DNA of 63,345 nucleotides, taken from contig NZ_BCZQ01000031.1 of the NCBI RefSeq assembly GCF_001598815.1, positions 1-63,345 of the forward strand. Direction: 5' to 3'. The stretch comes from Sphingopyxis terrae subsp. terrae NBRC 15098. Its GTDB lineage: Bacteria; Pseudomonadota; Alphaproteobacteria; Sphingomonadales; Sphingomonadaceae. The notes under the pieces were generated by a model. That model worked only from the letters and a program-made list of their open reading frames with translations, was not told the DNA's origin and did no database searches. The first letter of the stretch is position 1; each line of letters begins with the position of its first letter. Positions 24,701 to 34,289 of this stretch are shown here, one piece after another. The position numbers were made by a program, and so were the translations under genes.

Positions 24701-24836
24701 GCCGCTTCCGGAGGGCCCGCTGCCGGCGGCGGCGCCTTCCAAGGATGATGATCTTAAGGCGCCCGCCGACCTCAAGCCCGACAAGGCGGACCTGCTGCCG
24801 CCGCTCCCGGAGTGGAGCCTGGGCCTCGATTTGTAG
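21777..24836 (+). CDS. traI: MobF-family relaxase-helicase (TrwC/TraI-like)
   Basis: The 1019-residue protein starts at its catalytic domain. Tyr16 and the pair Tyr26-Tyr27 (DNYYTAD) are the candidate nucleophiles, and the three-histidine metal site is visible as His148 in FQHDTSR, then His159 and His161 in DPQAHVHAVVAN, the same spacing as TrwC. The C-terminal part is a RecD-like helicase with Walker A GAGKST near 490-495, Walker B VVDETSM near 568 and a VGDRQQLSSIDAG motif. It nicks oriT, stays bound to the 5' end and unwinds the strand. The final 40 residues (Pro/Asp-rich) are a tail. Confidence 0.93.
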   Translation: MHSIASVRSAAGAANYFAKDDFKDNYYTADRSAEVSAWGGEGAASLGLTGGVARDDFEKTLSGFLPSGEGVAQVENRRNGIDLTFSVPKSVSVMAYVAGDKRVLAANMSAVQKTMAWVEKNLAEGRKDVEGRKVPVRTGNLVYALFQHDTSRALDPQAHVHAVVANLTRMPDGKWQALHADKIWSNNTTIGAIYHAFLRAGLEQLGYQVETKGKHGTFEIAGVPKAVIDAFSQRREAILEKAAELGIVSAKGRDGVTSTTRDPKLNVEDRGTLVQGWIDKAAALGFDGKSLLASAEARAGQGLSDSRLERGFRAVTDAITGAREIIGGFLRSPDPMVDSGLARATKSPAVARSQLAVASAVRILSEREAAFGHHQLSKTALDLGLKGVTIETVEHRIGQLIENRQLIQGVARIGDKGVEMLTTQEALRTEESILAAVEKGAGKAAPILAATYAPERLQAVADRPLNAGQLGAATLILSSADRTVAIQGIAGAGKSTTLQAVARVAEAEGRKVLGLAFQNKMVADLAEGAGIKSQTIASFVLANEKFVTERDGPQFEDARAKLAGAMLVVDETSMVSSNDMLRLHQIAGALGVDKLVLVGDRQQLSSIDAGKSFAMIQAGGGTMARMDENIRQRTDTLRTVAALANVGKAGEAMRVLGDKVHESESPPETAAAMWLALGDDDRAATAVFASGRESRAIINQRIQDGLAAESSVRGEGIHLTVYERVNLTREELRYASSYRPGQTLDVGRGGAQDVGLGEGRYDVTKVLPTGKVELSDGRRKIRFDPQKLSPTEKRDRLELTEKKDLHVREGDRIRWTANDKPRDLHNAALARVLSADASGVTVETAARQTLTLDQGDPMLSRLDLAYALNMHMAQGITTDKAITVMDSHERNLSNQRLFNVGVTRVRDDLTMVVDDKEKLERQLDANPGNKTSALETLGRLDIDGKKAGSERVKFDPGPIDGINLVTQEDILADLPPLPEGPLPAAAPSKDDDLKAPADLKPDKADLLPPLPEWSLGLDL

Positions 24837-24879
24837 CGAAGCGCCGGCGCGGTGCCGGCCAGATGAAAGGAGACTGACC

Positions 24880-25080
24880 ATGGCATGGGATTTTGACGAA
24901 GGTGGCAAGTTCGGTAGCGAGAAGGCGGCCGAGGATTACGCGCGCCGCAATGGCCTCAGCGAGGCTGACTTTCGGACGCGACGGAAGGGCGATCAAGTCG
25001 AGCTGGAGGTCCGCCGCTCCGCAGTCGACGGCCGACGCTTGAGCGACAGCAACGAAGGGCGCAAGGACGGCTGGTTCTGA
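24880..25080 (+). CDS. small hypothetical protein (66 aa) after the relaxase
   Basis: AAAGGAGA (24866-24873) precedes ATG 24880. The product (MAWDFDEGGKFGSEKAAEDYARRNGL...) is polar with one helix and a beta-like GDQVELEVRRS stretch. It starts 43 bases after the relaxase stop and probably shares the mobilisation transcript. I do not recognise the family. It is too small and polar to be a membrane protein. No terminator is obvious in the 164 bases between it and the convergent Argonaute gene. Confidence 0.6.
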   Translation: MAWDFDEGGKFGSEKAAEDYARRNGLSEADFRTRRKGDQVELEVRRSAVDGRRLSDSNEGRKDGWF

Positions 25081-25244
25081 CCGAGATCAAGGACGGCAAT
25101 AGCCGTGCTCGAAGAAATATCCAGCCGCGACCTGAACGATCGCGTCGCGGCGGCTCTGCCGCTGCGCTACCCTTCGATTAGGGACACTGACTGCATCGGC
25201 TTCTATCTGGCTCACTCCCTTATGTCTGATGCCGACGAGCGCCA

Positions 25245-26801
25245 TCAGACATAGTATTTGAAGGGCTGCTTCTCCTGTCCTTTCGCAGATCCCATCGTCA
25301 AAACGTCACCTACCATTCGCGCAAATCGCACCGTCACCGGCAGGCCGTCATTAAAGTTGCAACTGTTGTAGTTGATTTTGGTGAGGCCCATGATGTCCGC
25401 AAGGACCGTGCGAATGTCGGGCTTCGCATTTTTGCTCCTCATCACCGTGACATGAAGCGGATTGGGCGTCTCAGGTCCGATGTAGGTGTCGAGCTGCGGC
25501 ACGTAGCCGGTCGTCCAAAGGTAGGCGGTCTGCTGATCAAGCAGCAGCGCGGTGCCGCGGAGGACGGGATAGTCGCCGTCGCGGAACAGCTTGGTTTCGC
25601 CGCCCGTCGTCCGGATACGCACGCCTACGACGTTGGTGCCCTTTGGTGCCGCCGCGCAGAAGGCATCCCACTCCTCGTCGTTGAAATAGGTCTGGCCATG
25701 AATGAATAGCTCCTTTGGAGGCTCACCATGCATCTCGGTGTAGGTCTCGAGGACCATGCTCAGGAGGCGCTTCGCAGCGACTTTCTTGAGATGATATTCG
25801 TAGTCGCCGGTCTTCCACGGACCGTTCGCGCCGCGGAAGACGACGCCGTCGCCTTCATTCAAGAACATCTGAGCAGCGCAGCAAGCATGACCCTCAGGAT
25901 CTTGGGGCAGGCTCTTATAGACCAAACCGATGTAGCAGACACCGGGCCGAACCGTCGCCAAGCGCCAAGGCGGTTTCGGCTGGGTCTTGTAATAGAGACC
26001 GGTCGCGAGGTTCCACGCCACCGTGGCGGCGTCCTGCGTCTTGCGCACCGGATACCCGGCTTTGTTCAAGAACGCGTCGGGCGCCAGGGTTGTCTCGCGG
26101 ACGAGCTGGGTGGGCGCGATCGTCAGGAACTCGGCCTTGATACGCCGATGGAAGTCTGGGACGTCGCTGAAGATATCCTCATTGCTCTGGTCGATAACGC
26201 CGGCGGCGGCGAGTAGTGGGAGGCTCTCCTTCACCTTCTGTCGGCGTTTGAAGTCGCCCACCTCCATCGCAACGCCCGCGCGCTTCGAACCCGGCCGGCA
26301 GCGCTCGTAGACGATCTCGGGCAGGACAAGGACCCACACGTCGACCGCCTGTTCCTCGTTCCGGAGATGCTTGCGCACCCGATCGATGTAGAGTTTGGCC
26401 ACCTTGTCGACGGCCTCGTGCAGGTTGAGGATGCTGGTCGCCTTGTCGATGTCGGCCAGCGGGATCGAGAGGGTGCTCACCTCGTCCGGCTCGAATGTGA
26501 TGCCAAACGTCTCTTCTAGACCGGGGAAGTTGGCGAGATGCAGTCGGTCCTGCTTTTCGCCTTTGCCGGGCGGCGGGACCGCAACCACCTGCTGCAACTT
26601 GCGCGCCCAGCCACGGAAATGGCTGATGCCGTCTGTCGTGCCAACAACACCGACGCGAATTTCGCGCGTTTTCTTGGCGCGGGCATGCGGCCCATAGAGA
26701 AAGAGCCCGTCCTTCGGGTGCGGACTTGGCTGGCCATAAGCAAACTCAAGCTCGGGTTCGTGGAGGTGTTCGACAATCAGCGATGTCTCGGCGAACTTCA
26801 T
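25245..26801 (-). CDS. short prokaryotic Argonaute (MID-PIWI), catalytically inactive type
   Basis: At 518 residues this has the size of short pAgos, which have only MID and PIWI domains. The PIWI part is recognisable from [20 protein letters not shown], through an [15 protein letters not shown] strand-helix, GVRIRTTGG, to [17 protein letters not shown] and the final [22 protein letters not shown] that packs the guide 5' end. The first catalytic strand lacks the Asp of the DEDX tetrad (IGLVYKS), so target cutting is not expected. Short pAgos bind a guide RNA, detect complementary DNA and activate the partner protein. Its ATG overlaps the stop of the partner gene (ATGA), so both are made together. 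Confidence 0.85.
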   Translation of the reverse strand: MKFAETSLIVEHLHEPELEFAYGQPSPHPKDGLFLYGPHARAKKTREIRVGVVGTTDGISHFRGWARKLQQVVAVPPPGKGEKQDRLHLANFPGLEETFGITFEPDEVSTLSIPLADIDKATSILNLHEAVDKVAKLYIDRVRKHLRNEEQAVDVWVLVLPEIVYERCRPGSKRAGVAMEVGDFKRRQKVKESLPLLAAAGVIDQSNEDIFSDVPDFHRRIKAEFLTIAPTQLVRETTLAPDAFLNKAGYPVRKTQDAATVAWNLATGLYYKTQPKPPWRLATVRPGVCYIGLVYKSLPQDPEGHACCAAQMFLNEGDGVVFRGANGPWKTGDYEYHLKKVAAKRLLSMVLETYTEMHGEPPKELFIHGQTYFNDEEWDAFCAAAPKGTNVVGVRIRTTGGETKLFRDGDYPVLRGTALLLDQQTAYLWTTGYVPQLDTYIGPETPNPLHVTVMRSKNAKPDIRTVLADIMGLTKINYNSCNFNDGLPVTVRFARMVGDVLTMGSAKGQEKQPFKYYV

Positions 26802-28723
26802 GCTGCCACCTCTTCCTCGTCGGCTTCGGGGCGGCCAAGCGTGCTGAGATCCGTTTCCTCCTCATCGGCGTCCAGGGCGTCGGGAAGGTCGGTGCTAACA
26901 GGCGACGAGAACAAGATGGGGGCAGCTTCCAACACCGCGTCCGCCGTCGCGGAAAGGCGTAGCCTAATGTAAGCGGATTCGCCCGAGATAAGCTCCAGAA
27001 ATGCCAGCATCCGGCCATACCATTGCTTGTTCCTCCAGCCCTTGCAGATCGTCCGCCTGAGACGATGCAACTTCTTGGCATCCTCGATCTCGAGGCCCGC
27101 CGGCGTGCCATTGTCACCTGCAAAGAGCACCCGCGACTTGAGCTTAAAGTGCCAAAACGGCCAAAAAGCGGGGAGGGCAGTCACGCCAAACTGCCAGATA
27201 TGGCCCTTCGCGACGTTGCGCAGCATCGACGACCTGCGCGCACCTTGTTTGCCCCATGGAATGCGCTGGCCCGTGGCGGCGAGATCCGGCGAAGCATGAA
27301 ATCCCACACCTCCCGAATATTGATATTCCAGGAGTCCGCGCTCTTTGCAGAACTCGTACCAAGCCCTCTTCAGCATCACGTTGATGATGTTCTGGGCCGG
27401 CTGCTTCTCAAGCCGGAGCTTGTCGTCGCCGTTCTCGACGAACGTCTTGAGGGGTATGCTGCGTTTGAGCTTAAAGCGCCCGACCGATGCAAAGCCGTCG
27501 TCGATTTCGTCTTGGTCCGCGAATGACAGGAAGCCGCGGCCCTGTACCGCGATGGGGTAAGCGTGGGTTGCGGCAGCGCGCTTCAGGCGATCGGCATCGA
27601 TCACGCCAGTCGCCTCGTAAAAATGGATTGCATCCGGCGCTTCAACGACACGAAGCCAGTTTGACGTCAACCGTTCGGGCTCATTTTTGAGCGGTATCGC
27701 ACCCCGCCGCCGGAACAGCTCCCAGTTCGGGTCAATCACAGCCCCTTCCGTGCGGCGAGGAGCTTTCTGGCGCTTGAGAGCCTCAGAAAGCGTGCTCAGA
27801 CCCTCTCCCCATCCGCGAACGAAATCGACTGCGATCGCGTCGCCCAGACCCTTCATCTTGCGGCCCTGCTCAAGCTTCAGCTGGATGATGAAGCGCGTGT
27901 CGCCGATCGCCTTCGCAACATCGAGCGCGATGTCCAGGTCGTCTTGTATCGCTTGGTCGTCGGCCGTGGCATTGCGGCAGACGAGCAAGACCTTGGCGGC
28001 GCGGTGCTCAATGGCGCGGTTGATTTCGCGCCGCCAGCGGTCACCTGGCTGCAATGTCAGGATGTCGGCAAACACCCGGTAGCCCTCCGCTTCGAGTTTC
28101 GGCGCGAGCCACAATGCGAACTCGTCATCGGCTGGGGAAGACTTGAGGAGGAAGAGCGTGTCTCGAGCCGGAGGCTCTGCTGAAGAGTCAGCGTCGCCCG
28201 GCACGGGCAGCAGGTTGGCGAGCGCCGGCGGGATCGGTGCTGGCTTCGGGAGGGCGTCGGCGACCGCCGCGGTGACGATCGTTTTGAGGACGGCCGTGTT
28301 CTGACCCCAAAGCTTCTGGTGCGCCGTCTCGATATCGGGATATTTTCGCAGCAGGGCGTTCAGGTCGCCCGGGCCAAATATGTCGCCGGTGCTTTGGAGC
28401 GCGGGACCGATTGTCGCCACCAGGGTTGCCTTGTTCTTCGGAGTGAGCGGCGCCGACGTGGCGAGGACGTAGCGCGTGGGCTGAAGCGCATCGATACTGG
28501 TGCGCTCGCTCTTCATCTTCGAGTTCAGCTTCGAAGCGCCGGACCCGATGTAATGCTTTGCCTGCAGAATGATGTTGCCGTCGGCCGCTGCATGGCGGCC
28601 ATCCATGCCGTCATCTGGCCCTTCGGGAAACGCCTCAAACCGGACGCCGAACTCCCGCCCGATCAGGTCACGCGCGAGATCCTCGAAATCGGAGTGGGAG
28701 AGTGACGAGAAATCATAATCCAT
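26798..28723 (-). CDS. Mrr-like nuclease - TIR - APAZ effector partner of the short Argonaute
   Basis: The 641-residue protein has three parts. Residues ~8-125 are an Mrr-type PD-(D/E)XK nuclease: FEDLARDLI helix, Glu30, Asp41 in GMDGR and Gln54-x-Lys56 in ILQAKHY. Residues ~188-320 are a TIR domain: [20 protein letters not shown], then [23 protein letters not shown] and RFIIQLKL. Residues ~330-610 are the APAZ-like region that binds the Argonaute, with an acidic C-terminal tail. By gapless eye alignment with TIR-APAZ (SPARTA) proteins, the catalytic Glu is Asp262. Start at ATG 28721-28723 is preferred; a GTG 19 codons upstream has no clear ribosome site. It precedes the pAgo gene with a 4-base overlap. 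Confidence 0.82.
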   Translation of the reverse strand: MDYDFSSLSHSDFEDLARDLIGREFGVRFEAFPEGPDDGMDGRHAAADGNIILQAKHYIGSGASKLNSKMKSERTSIDALQPTRYVLATSAPLTPKNKATLVATIGPALQSTGDIFGPGDLNALLRKYPDIETAHQKLWGQNTAVLKTIVTAAVADALPKPAPIPPALANLLPVPGDADSSAEPPARDTLFLLKSSPADDEFALWLAPKLEAEGYRVFADILTLQPGDRWRREINRAIEHRAAKVLLVCRNATADDQAIQDDLDIALDVAKAIGDTRFIIQLKLEQGRKMKGLGDAIAVDFVRGWGEGLSTLSEALKRQKAPRRTEGAVIDPNWELFRRRGAIPLKNEPERLTSNWLRVVEAPDAIHFYEATGVIDADRLKRAAATHAYPIAVQGRGFLSFADQDEIDDGFASVGRFKLKRSIPLKTFVENGDDKLRLEKQPAQNIINVMLKRAWYEFCKERGLLEYQYSGGVGFHASPDLAATGQRIPWGKQGARRSSMLRNVAKGHIWQFGVTALPAFWPFWHFKLKSRVLFAGDNGTPAGLEIEDAKKLHRLRRTICKGWRNKQWYGRMLAFLELISGESAYIRLRLSATADAVLEAAPILFSSPVSTDLPDALDADEEETDLSTLGRPEADEEEVAA

Positions 28724-28797
28724 TCGAGCTGTTTGTGGGATCAATTGGTACGGGGTCAAGGAACTCGAAGATAAGATCACCCACGGTGTGCCATCCG

Positions 28798-28832
28798 TGA
28801 CACTTTACCCAGAAACGCTTGGTAAAGTGTCA
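28798..28832. promoter_or_regulatory. 12-bp perfect inverted repeat between divergent genes
   Basis: TGACACTTTACC (28798-28809) and its exact reverse complement GGTAAAGTGTCA (28821-28832) flank an 11-base spacer. It lies 75 bases before the start of the Argonaute effector gene on the minus strand and 110 bases before the divergent gene on the plus strand. It could be an operator or a hairpin; with no T-run it is not a standard terminator. Confidence 0.55.
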
Positions 28833-28942
28833 TTGATGACAATCACTTGGCTGAAGGAGGGGGGCTTTCCTGTAACTGCTGCCCGAACGATGAAGGCATG
28901 TTAGCTAGGGGGCCTGGGCCAATAACGAGAATCGTCACCTGA

Positions 28943-29203
28943 ATGCCGCACCAAATCTTCTACTCCTGGCAGAGCGACACCGATAATCGAATTGGCCGCG
29001 GCTTTATCCAGCACGCATTGGATCGCGCCATCCGCGCTGTGAACGCGGACGCGGACGTCGATCCTGCCGATCGCAATGTGCAGGCCGACCGCGATACGGT
29101 CGGGGTATCGGGGCGGCGCCGGAGCATCGAAACGCGATCGAGCGTGAATTCATGGGGCCGGAGGTGGACGACCCGGCTTCGCGGGCGCTGCGTATCCTAC
29201 TGA
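28943..29203 (+). pseudogene. N-terminal remnant of a TIR-like 'FYSWQSD' protein
   Basis: The first 55 residues (MPHQIFYSWQSDTDNRIGRG, then FIQHALDRAIRAV and QADRDTVGVSG) match the start of a family of TIR-like nucleotide-hydrolase proteins found in defence islands. After position ~29105 the frame becomes meaningless (Arg-rich) and stops at 29203, where family members would continue with a PGSPPI-type motif and 200 or more residues. From about 29110 a different frame encodes part of an unrelated protein, so the gene was cut by a deletion junction. The remnant is probably non-functional. Confidence 0.6.
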
Positions 29204-29817
29204 GCGAAACCCGGCCGGTCCTGCCGATGGATCTGCGCATCGCGTGGGTTCGTTTCCTCATGTCCTTGCTTGTCCGCCTGCCGAATCTTCTCAGGCAACT
29301 GAAGGCCGATGCGTCAGAGACGCTGGCGCAGGAAATCGTCAAGCGGCCCGAGGAATATGAAGCGCTGCGGCGGGCTACCGATCCGCCGACGCTCATGGAG
29401 TTTTTGCGCGAGCGTGGCATTAATGGCCTGGTCGAGGATTTCGGCACCACCCTTATCCCCGGCCTGGTCGAGCTTCCGCAGATGAAAGCCGACATTGCGC
29501 GGATGGACTGGCGCGTCTTTCATTTTCGCGACGGGCCCTACGGACTCGTTACCAGCGACTTCCCGATCTGCATGCTGCCCGGGCTCGCGTCACCGGACTG
29601 CCTGATCTCGCTGCCGTTGTCGCCGACGGCGATCTTCCTTGCCAGCTACAGCAGTGATCTCCTGAATCAGCTTGATGCCCTTCAGCCGCCAGCGCTGATC
29701 GACAGCGCGAACCGCATATCGATCCAGAGCGCGCAGCAATATGTCTATGCCGACAACAGGCAGTATTATGATCTCGTAGATCGCTTCCTCGAGCCCGTTT
29801 CTCGCGGGCCCGAATAG
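29110..29817 (+). pseudogene. DUF4238-like protein lacking its N-terminus
   Basis: From about 29110 a frame reads GAAPEHRNAIEREFMGPEVD, then a WVRFLMSLLVRLPNLL helix and later RVFHFRDGPYGLVTSDFP and LPLSPTAIFLA, the C-terminal two-thirds of DUF4238 proteins. The family's start (the HYVPxFYL motif) is missing, replaced by the remnant of the TIR-like gene in another frame. The first ATG in frame is at 29152, giving 221 residues. It might still be translated from 29152, but without a ribosome binding site and the N-terminal motif it is best seen as a truncated gene. Confidence 0.6.
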
Positions 29818-29889
29818 CCTGTCTGACTTTCCGATGCCGCGGCTGCTCGCCGAGCCTTGAACCCTCTCCCATTGTGATAGAAGAAGCCG

Positions 29890-30978
29890 ATGAACCTCGA
29901 AGAAGACGCCAACATCTTTTTTCGGATTTCGGCCGATTTCCCGCGAGAGGATGTCGAGGCGATTGCGTCGAGGCTCGCCGGTTCTAACAGCCTCATCCCA
30001 GGGTTCATCGCGCCAGCGGCGGGCTTGGTGTCGATCGAAGCTCTTCTCTATGCGGAGCTCATTGACCGGTCGAGCACCGTCGTGCTCGTTGATCGCAATG
30101 TCGCGTCGCGGATGGCGAAGATTGCGAAGGAAGGGGTGTGCAGGCCGCTCGATGGTCCAACCCAGGTTGCCGTCGACCTCATGGCCTTGTCTCAATCCAT
30201 GAATTTGGACCTGGAGCCGGTGATCGCTTTTCGTGAATTGGCGCACGCGCACGGAAACGAAGCCGCGCTTGAGGAACTGCAGTGGTTTCGTTCCGCCGAT
30301 GTCGGGCAGGCGCATGCCTGGATCGATGTGGCTCTCGGCAGGGCTGACGCCCTTCCGTCGACCGGCCCGGCCGACCGCGAAGAGTATGACCTCGCGCAGC
30401 CATTCCATCGTTGGCGCTGCAATTACGTGGTGCTGCTCAAGGCTGCTGAACTCGAACTCTCACCGATGAGTCCGCGCGAGCGTGCCGAGAGGCTCTATCA
30501 GTGGATGGCCAGCGATTTCATTATCGCAGGCCCCGCAGCGCTCTATAGCTCGATGTTCTTCTCGCCGTTCGCCGCCAAGGCGGGGCTGTTCAAGCAGCTC
30601 CGGTCGCCGGATCGGCAGCGAGCGCTGACCGGAATCCGCAATGCCGCCTGGGATGTCACGTATCTGAGTGATCTGTCACGGAGAGCGATGACGGAGCCTT
30701 ACGAGACCAAACGGTTCCTGCTGGCAACAGCCGACAGAGCGCTCGCTGAGATCGCGCCGCTCCTCTTTATCGACGCCGAGGACATGGCAGGCTTCGAGAC
30801 AGCGCTCGCTGCGAGAGTGGAGCCATGGTGGCGAGGTGATGCCGTGGCGGTTGCACGCTTCGCGACCGACGCCATGGCAGAGGCAGAAAGCCGGCCGCCT
30901 CCGGAAGGTCCCGAGGGCGTAGACGACTATGTTGGCTATCTCATGGGGCTCGGCGAGCAGAAGATTCTCGGCGGCTAG
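29890..30978 (+). CDS. hypothetical protein (362 aa) in the defence cargo region
   Basis: The protein starts [21 protein letters not shown] segment around residues 55-75 ([18 protein letters not shown]) resembles the first strand and Asp of a PIN-like nuclease domain, and acidic residues recur later ([19 protein letters not shown]), but this is too weak for a call. Most of it is helical with no signal peptide or membrane span. It sits between a broken defence-type gene and dnaE2, and converges on the latter with a 4-base overlap of the 3' ends. I do not recognise the family. Confidence 0.62.
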   Translation: MNLEEDANIFFRISADFPREDVEAIASRLAGSNSLIPGFIAPAAGLVSIEALLYAELIDRSSTVVLVDRNVASRMAKIAKEGVCRPLDGPTQVAVDLMALSQSMNLDLEPVIAFRELAHAHGNEAALEELQWFRSADVGQAHAWIDVALGRADALPSTGPADREEYDLAQPFHRWRCNYVVLLKAAELELSPMSPRERAERLYQWMASDFIIAGPAALYSSMFFSPFAAKAGLFKQLRSPDRQRALTGIRNAAWDVTYLSDLSRRAMTEPYETKRFLLATADRALAEIAPLLFIDAEDMAGFETALAARVEPWWRGDAVAVARFATDAMAEAESRPPPEGPEGVDDYVGYLMGLGEQKILGG

Positions 30979-33900
30979 CGGAAGTCGCGCGGCTTGACCT
31001 TGATCCCCTCGGTCTGCCGGCCCGGAACGATGCCCGAGCCTAGCCGCAGATCAGGACTGAAGATGTCGCGCGGCTGCCGGCCGAGCGGCGATTCCGGGTC
31101 GCGTGGATCAGGGCGCATCGGGCTTTTGACCACGTCGGCACGGCTTACCCGGTAGATATCGGCGACATCTGCCCGGTTGCCGACGCTCGCGAGCAGCGGC
31201 GACAGGTCTTCGAGCCGCTGCGCGATCACATGTATCACCTCGCCCTCGCGCTGGACCTGACCCCGCACACCCATCATCGACGAACCCAGCACGATGCGTC
31301 GATGTTTCTCAAAGACATTCGTCCAGACGACGAGGTTGGCGACATTCGTTTCGTCTTCGAGGGTGATGAACATGACCCCTTTCGCCGAGCCCGGCTTCTG
31401 TCTGACCAGCACGATCCCGGCGAGATTGATCCAACGGCCGTCCTTCACGGATTGAAGTTCCTCGCATGTGATTATCTTGCGGCTGCGCAGCTCGTCGCGC
31501 AGGAAGGCGAGGGGATGGGCACGTAGCGACAGACCGGACGCGCGATAGTCCTCGACGACTTCAGCGCCGGCGCCCATCGGCGCAAGAATGACCGTCGGTT
31601 CGATCGCTTCCTCTCGCAACTTGCCCTCTCGCTCGTCCGCCGCGGCGAACAGCGGCAGCGCCGCGTTGCCGAGTCCCTTCACGCTCCATAGTCCCTGGCG
31701 CCGGGTGCTCCCCAGCGATCCAAATCCGTCGGCCTCGCCGATACGGTCGAGAGCGCCCCGGCCTACGCCCGATCGGCGCTGGATTTCTTCGACGCTCTCA
31801 AAGGTTTGATCGGCGCGCGCAGTGACGATGGCCGCGGCGTCCTTATTGGCAAGATCAGTCACCATGCGCAGACCCAGACGCACAGCGAGGTAGCGGCCGC
31901 CCGTGGGCTCCAGCGTGCAATCCCAGCGGCTGTGGTTCACGTCGATCGGGCGAACCTCGACCCCGTGCTGCCGCGCGTCGCGCACGATCTGCGCCGGCGC
32001 ATAGAAGCCCATGGGCTGGGCGTTCAGGAGGGCCGCGCAGAATATGTCGGGGTGATGGCACTTCACCCAACTGCTGGCATAGGCGATCAGCGCAAAACTC
32101 GCTGCGTGGCTTTCGGGGAAGCCATAGGAACCGAAGCCTTCGATCTGCTTGAACGTGCGCTCTGCGAAATCCTGATCGTAGCCGCGTGAGACCATGCCAT
32201 CGATCAGTTTGTCCCGAAAATGGGATACGCCGCCCGTCAGCTTGAAGGTCGCCATCGCGCGTCGCAGCAGGTCCGCCTCGCTTGGGGTGAAGCCAGCACA
32301 TTCAATAGCTACGCGCATGGCCTGCTCCTGGAACAGAGGCACGCCCAAGGTCTTCTCGAGCACGCGCCGCAGTTCTTCGGTCGGATAGGTGACCTTCTCC
32401 TGGCCATTGCGACGGCGACGATAAGGGTGGACCATGTCGCCCTGGATCGGACCGGGTCTCACGATCGCGACCTGGATGACCAAATCGTAGAATGTTCGAG
32501 GCGCCATCAAGGGGATGGACGCCATCTGTGCCCGGCTCTCGATCTGGAAGACACCCAAAGTGTCCGCCTTGCGGATCATCGCGTAGGTCGCGGGATCCTC
32601 GGCGGGAATGGTCGCGAGATCAAGCTTCAGCCCCTTGTCGTTCTCCATGAACTCGAACGCGCGCCGCATGCACGACAGCATGCCCAAGGCCAAAACGTCG
32701 ACCTTCATGAAGCCCAGCAAGTCGATATCGTCCTTGTCCCACTCGATGACCTGGCGGTCTTCCATGGCGGCCGGCTCGATCGGCACGAGTTCGTCCAGGC
32801 GGTCGCGCGTCAGCACAAAGCCGCCAGGATGCTGGGAAAGGTGGCGAGGCGTGTTGATGAGCTGGCGGGCCAATTCCAAGGTCAGCGCCAACCGTCGATC
32901 GCCGAGGTCCAGATTGAGCTCCTCGGCATGCTTCTCCTCGACACCTTCGCGGCTCCAGGCCCAGACCGAGCTTGAGAGTCCCGCCATCATGTCCTCGCTC
33001 AGCCCCAGAGCCTTGCCGACATCACGGACCGCGCCGCGAGCGCGAAAGCGGGTCACGACCGCCGTCAGCGCAGAGTGGGTGTGTCCGTAAGTTTCGTAGA
33101 TCCACTGGATCACTTCCTCCCGGCGCTCATGCTCGAAATCCACATCGATGTCCGGCGGTTCGCGCCGCTCGGCCGACACGAACCGCTCGAAAAGGAGCTC
33201 CGAGCGGACGGGGTCGATTGAGGTGATGCCCAGCACATAGCAAACGGCGCTGTTCGCCGCTGAGCCACGCCCTTGGCAGATGATCTCGCGCCGCCGCGCT
33301 TCCGCCACGATCGAATGGACTGTGAGAAAATACGACGCATATTCCATTTCGGCGATGAGCTTCAGCTCATGCTTCAGTTGAACCCGAACCTTGTCGTCGA
33401 CCCCTTCGGGATAGCGCTCGGGTGCCTTCTCCCAAGTCAGCCGCTCGAGCTCCTCCTGCGGCGTGCGGCCGGGCACGCTGATCTCATCGGGATATTGATA
33501 GCGAAGCTCTTCGAGGCTGAAAGCGCACCGCGCGGCAACCTCAAGCGTGCGCGTGACTGGCGATGCATCCTTGAGGTAGCGGCGGAACAACCGCTCCATT
33601 TCCTGGCCGGGCTTCAGGTGGCGGTCCGCGAACCGTTCGCGGCGGCCTCCCAGCTCGTCGATGGTACATCCCTCGCGAACGCAGGTGACCACGTCCTGCA
33701 ACATCCGGCGGTCCGGCGCGTGATACAGCACGTCATTGGTCGCCACCGTCGGAGCGCGCGCCGCGGCGGCAAGGTTCGCGAGGTCGCGCAGCCGGATCGC
33801 ATCCCTCGGCCGACGCCGAACCGAGAGCGCGAGATAGGCGCGGTCACCGAAAATCCGCTTCATTCGTGCCAGCGCCATCTCGGTCGCCATGTCAGCCCGG

Positions 33901-34289
33901 TCCGGACTGAGGATCGCGATGAGCCCTTCATGCCATTGTTCGATGTCCGTCCAGTCGAGATGGCAAGCGCCCTTGCCGGCGCGCTCCTTGCCGACGCTGA
34001 GGAGCCGGCACATCCGGCCATAGGCCGCGCGGTCCGTGGGATAGAGCAGCAGGGCTGTGCCGTCGCTCAAATCGACCCGACACCCGATGATTGCGCGGAC
34101 GCCGGTCGTTCGTTGAGCATCCCATGCCCGCACGATGCCGGCGACCGACCCGCGATCGACGATACCGAGGGCGGGCAATCCCAGCAGCGCGGCGGCGGCG
34201 AACAGCTCGTCGGGCGATGATGCACCGCGCAGGAAGCTGAAATGCGTGGTGACTTGCAGCTCGACATAGTTGGCTTCCTCGCTGCTCAT
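30975..34289 (-). CDS. dnaE2: error-prone DNA polymerase III alpha subunit homologue
   Basis: The 1104-residue protein has the N-terminal PHP domain ([22 protein letters not shown]), the C-family polymerase core with the [15 protein letters not shown] catalytic Asp motif, YGxxxFxEQ-type and [19 protein letters not shown] segments, and a C-terminal OB-fold ([23 protein letters not shown]). This is DnaE2, the polymerase of the ImuA-ImuB-DnaE2 mutasome that replicates past lesions. Length and motifs indicate a full enzyme. It overlaps imuB by four bases (ATGA) and is the last gene of the SOS cassette. Confidence 0.95.
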   Translation of the reverse strand: MSSEEANYVELQVTTHFSFLRGASSPDELFAAAALLGLPALGIVDRGSVAGIVRAWDAQRTTGVRAIIGCRVDLSDGTALLLYPTDRAAYGRMCRLLSVGKERAGKGACHLDWTDIEQWHEGLIAILSPDRADMATEMALARMKRIFGDRAYLALSVRRRPRDAIRLRDLANLAAAARAPTVATNDVLYHAPDRRMLQDVVTCVREGCTIDELGGRRERFADRHLKPGQEMERLFRRYLKDASPVTRTLEVAARCAFSLEELRYQYPDEISVPGRTPQEELERLTWEKAPERYPEGVDDKVRVQLKHELKLIAEMEYASYFLTVHSIVAEARRREIICQGRGSAANSAVCYVLGITSIDPVRSELLFERFVSAERREPPDIDVDFEHERREEVIQWIYETYGHTHSALTAVVTRFRARGAVRDVGKALGLSEDMMAGLSSSVWAWSREGVEEKHAEELNLDLGDRRLALTLELARQLINTPRHLSQHPGGFVLTRDRLDELVPIEPAAMEDRQVIEWDKDDIDLLGFMKVDVLALGMLSCMRRAFEFMENDKGLKLDLATIPAEDPATYAMIRKADTLGVFQIESRAQMASIPLMAPRTFYDLVIQVAIVRPGPIQGDMVHPYRRRRNGQEKVTYPTEELRRVLEKTLGVPLFQEQAMRVAIECAGFTPSEADLLRRAMATFKLTGGVSHFRDKLIDGMVSRGYDQDFAERTFKQIEGFGSYGFPESHAASFALIAYASSWVKCHHPDIFCAALLNAQPMGFYAPAQIVRDARQHGVEVRPIDVNHSRWDCTLEPTGGRYLAVRLGLRMVTDLANKDAAAIVTARADQTFESVEEIQRRSGVGRGALDRIGEADGFGSLGSTRRQGLWSVKGLGNAALPLFAAADEREGKLREEAIEPTVILAPMGAGAEVVEDYRASGLSLRAHPLAFLRDELRSRKIITCEELQSVKDGRWINLAGIVLVRQKPGSAKGVMFITLEDETNVANLVVWTNVFEKHRRIVLGSSMMGVRGQVQREGEVIHVIAQRLEDLSPLLASVGNRADVADIYRVSRADVVKSPMRPDPRDPESPLGRQPRDIFSPDLRLGSGIVPGRQTEGIKVKPRDFR

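Noticed and set aside
28724..28780. 19-codon N-terminal extension of the Argonaute effector from a GTG
   Set aside because: No ribosome site before the GTG and the added residues do not fit the nuclease domain start.
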